Shown: piece by piece, positions 63,329 through 64,000 of the stretch | Layout: every line of letters begins with the position of its first letter | How positions within the stretch are numbered: the stretch's first letter is position 1 | From: Nocardia inohanensis NBRC 100128 | Lineage (GTDB): Bacteria > Actinomycetota > Actinomycetes > Mycobacteriales > Mycobacteriaceae | Assembly: GCF_001612945.1 (NCBI RefSeq) | Contig: NZ_BDBK01000016.1 | Span: forward strand, 248,001 to 312,000 | Direction of reading: 5' to 3' | DNA: 64,000 bases | Program-made: the position numbers and the translations under genes | Notes under the pieces: generated by a model | Database searches by the model: none | What the model was told of the DNA's origin: nothing | What the model saw: only the letters and a program-made list of their open reading frames with translations

Positions 63329-64000
63329 ATGACCGAGATCAAGAAGGGCCTCGCCGGCGTGGTGGTCGACACCACCGCCATCTCCAAGGTGGTGTCCGAG
63401 ACCAGCACCCTCACCTATCGCGGTTACGCGGTGCAGGAGCTGGCCCGGCAATGCCGGTTCGAGGAGGTCGCCTATCTGCTGTGGTTCGGCGAACTGCCGA
63501 ATCGCGAGCAACTGCAACAGCTCGGTCAGCGTGAGCGCGCGCTGCGCCGAGCCGACCGCTCGCTGCTGGCGCTCGTCGCGCGGCTGCCCGAAACCTGTCA
63601 TCCGATGGACGTGGTGCGCACCGTGGTCAGCTACCTGGGCGCGGAGGATCCCCTGGAGGACCGCGGCCGCAGTCGGAAAGCGCTGCTGGACAAGGCATTA
63701 CGAATGACGGCGGTGCTGCCCACCGTCATCGCCGCCGATATGCGCCGCCGTCGTGGGCTGGACCCCATCGCCCCGGATCCGGCGCGCGGGTTCGCGGAGA
63801 ACTTCCTCTACATGTGCTTCGGTGCACCCGATGCCACCGCGCGGCACCTGGACGAGCGCCTGGTCCGCGCGTTCGAGGCATCGCTGATCCTGTACGCCGA
63901 ACACAGCTTCAACGCCTCCACCTTCGCCGCCCGCGTGGTCACCTCCACCGAATCCGATATGTACAGCGCGGTCACGGCGGCCATCGGCGCGCTCAAGGGT
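63329..64000 (+). CDS. prpC: 2-methylcitrate synthase, 3' end cut by window edge
   Basis: 224 codons present of a usual ~370. Starts at ATG 63329, five bases after the prpB stop. Citrate synthase fold: GLAGVVVDTTAISKV, TLTYRGYAVQELA, FEEVAYLLWFGELPN, and LYAEHSFNASTFAARVVTSTESD with the substrate His. Condenses propionyl-CoA and oxaloacetate. Runs off the right edge. Confidence 0.93.
   Translation, partial: MTEIKKGLAGVVVDTTAISKVVSETSTLTYRGYAVQELARQCRFEEVAYLLWFGELPNREQLQQLGQRERALRRADRSLLALVARLPETCHPMDVVRTVVSYLGAEDPLEDRGRSRKALLDKALRMTAVLPTVIAADMRRRRGLDPIAPDPARGFAENFLYMCFGAPDATARHLDERLVRAFEASLILYAEHSFNASTFAARVVTSTESDMYSAVTAAIGALKG

Overview
The window is very GC-rich actinobacterial chromosome (about 77% GC in a hand-counted line inside serA). 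It most likely comes from Nocardia or a close relative. The strongest argument is gene order. From 29.9 to 56.2 kb the window runs serA, leuB, MFS transporter, FAH-family protein, gltX, tRNA-Gln, tRNA-Glu, flavin/F420-type oxidase-like protein, IclR regulator, leuC, leuD, hupB, mutT1, ppk, cofC/fbiD, gpsA, ddl, DUF3515, thiL, ung, GNAT, rpmB, DAK2/FakA-like, recG. As I remember it, this matches the Mycobacterium tuberculosis interval Rv2996c to Rv2973c almost gene for gene. The species cannot be named from the sequence alone.

Layout. 0-29.8 kb is accessory: regulator/enzyme pairs (TetR + membrane protein, TetR + SDR, HxlR + nitroreductase, HxlR + reductase), each with visible palindromic or repeated operators; secreted lipases; a sugar-kinase/aldolase pair; and defence-like genes. 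The most unusual block is 4.5-12.1 kb. It holds a MORC-like GHKL ATPase, a Z1-domain helicase-like ATPase, a small EACC1-like protein, a caspase-like protease and an AspBHI-like restriction-endonuclease relative. The last two share a homologous C-terminal endonuclease-fold domain, and in both the usual catalytic lysine is replaced. The caspase segment drops to about 47-50% GC in hand-counted lines, which points to horizontal acquisition. A second, unrelated GHKL ATPase fused to a PD-(D/E)XK nuclease lies at 22.4-24.5 kb, and a frameshifted AbiEi/DUF559-type gene at 13.1-14.0 kb.

25.8-28.6 kb carries a 38-residue peptide gene with its own terminator, then a flavohaemoglobin-like protein, a DivIVA-like coiled-coil protein and a stand-alone globin in one run. 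29.9-56.2 kb is the conserved housekeeping core: serine and leucine biosynthesis, glutamyl-tRNA supply, nucleoid protein, polyphosphate, F420, peptidoglycan precursor, thiamine, DNA repair and ribosome genes.

56.2-64 kb is propionate-related: a RamB/PrpR-type regulator, a DUF445 membrane protein, an IclR regulator overlapping a limonene-epoxide-hydrolase-like gene, and the methylcitrate genes prpD, prpB and prpC (prpC runs off the window), with a small DUF1737 gene on the opposite strand between prpD and prpB.

Functional assignments come from motifs and recall of protein families. No database search was possible, and start codons were chosen by ribosome-binding site, family length or overlap with the upstream gene.
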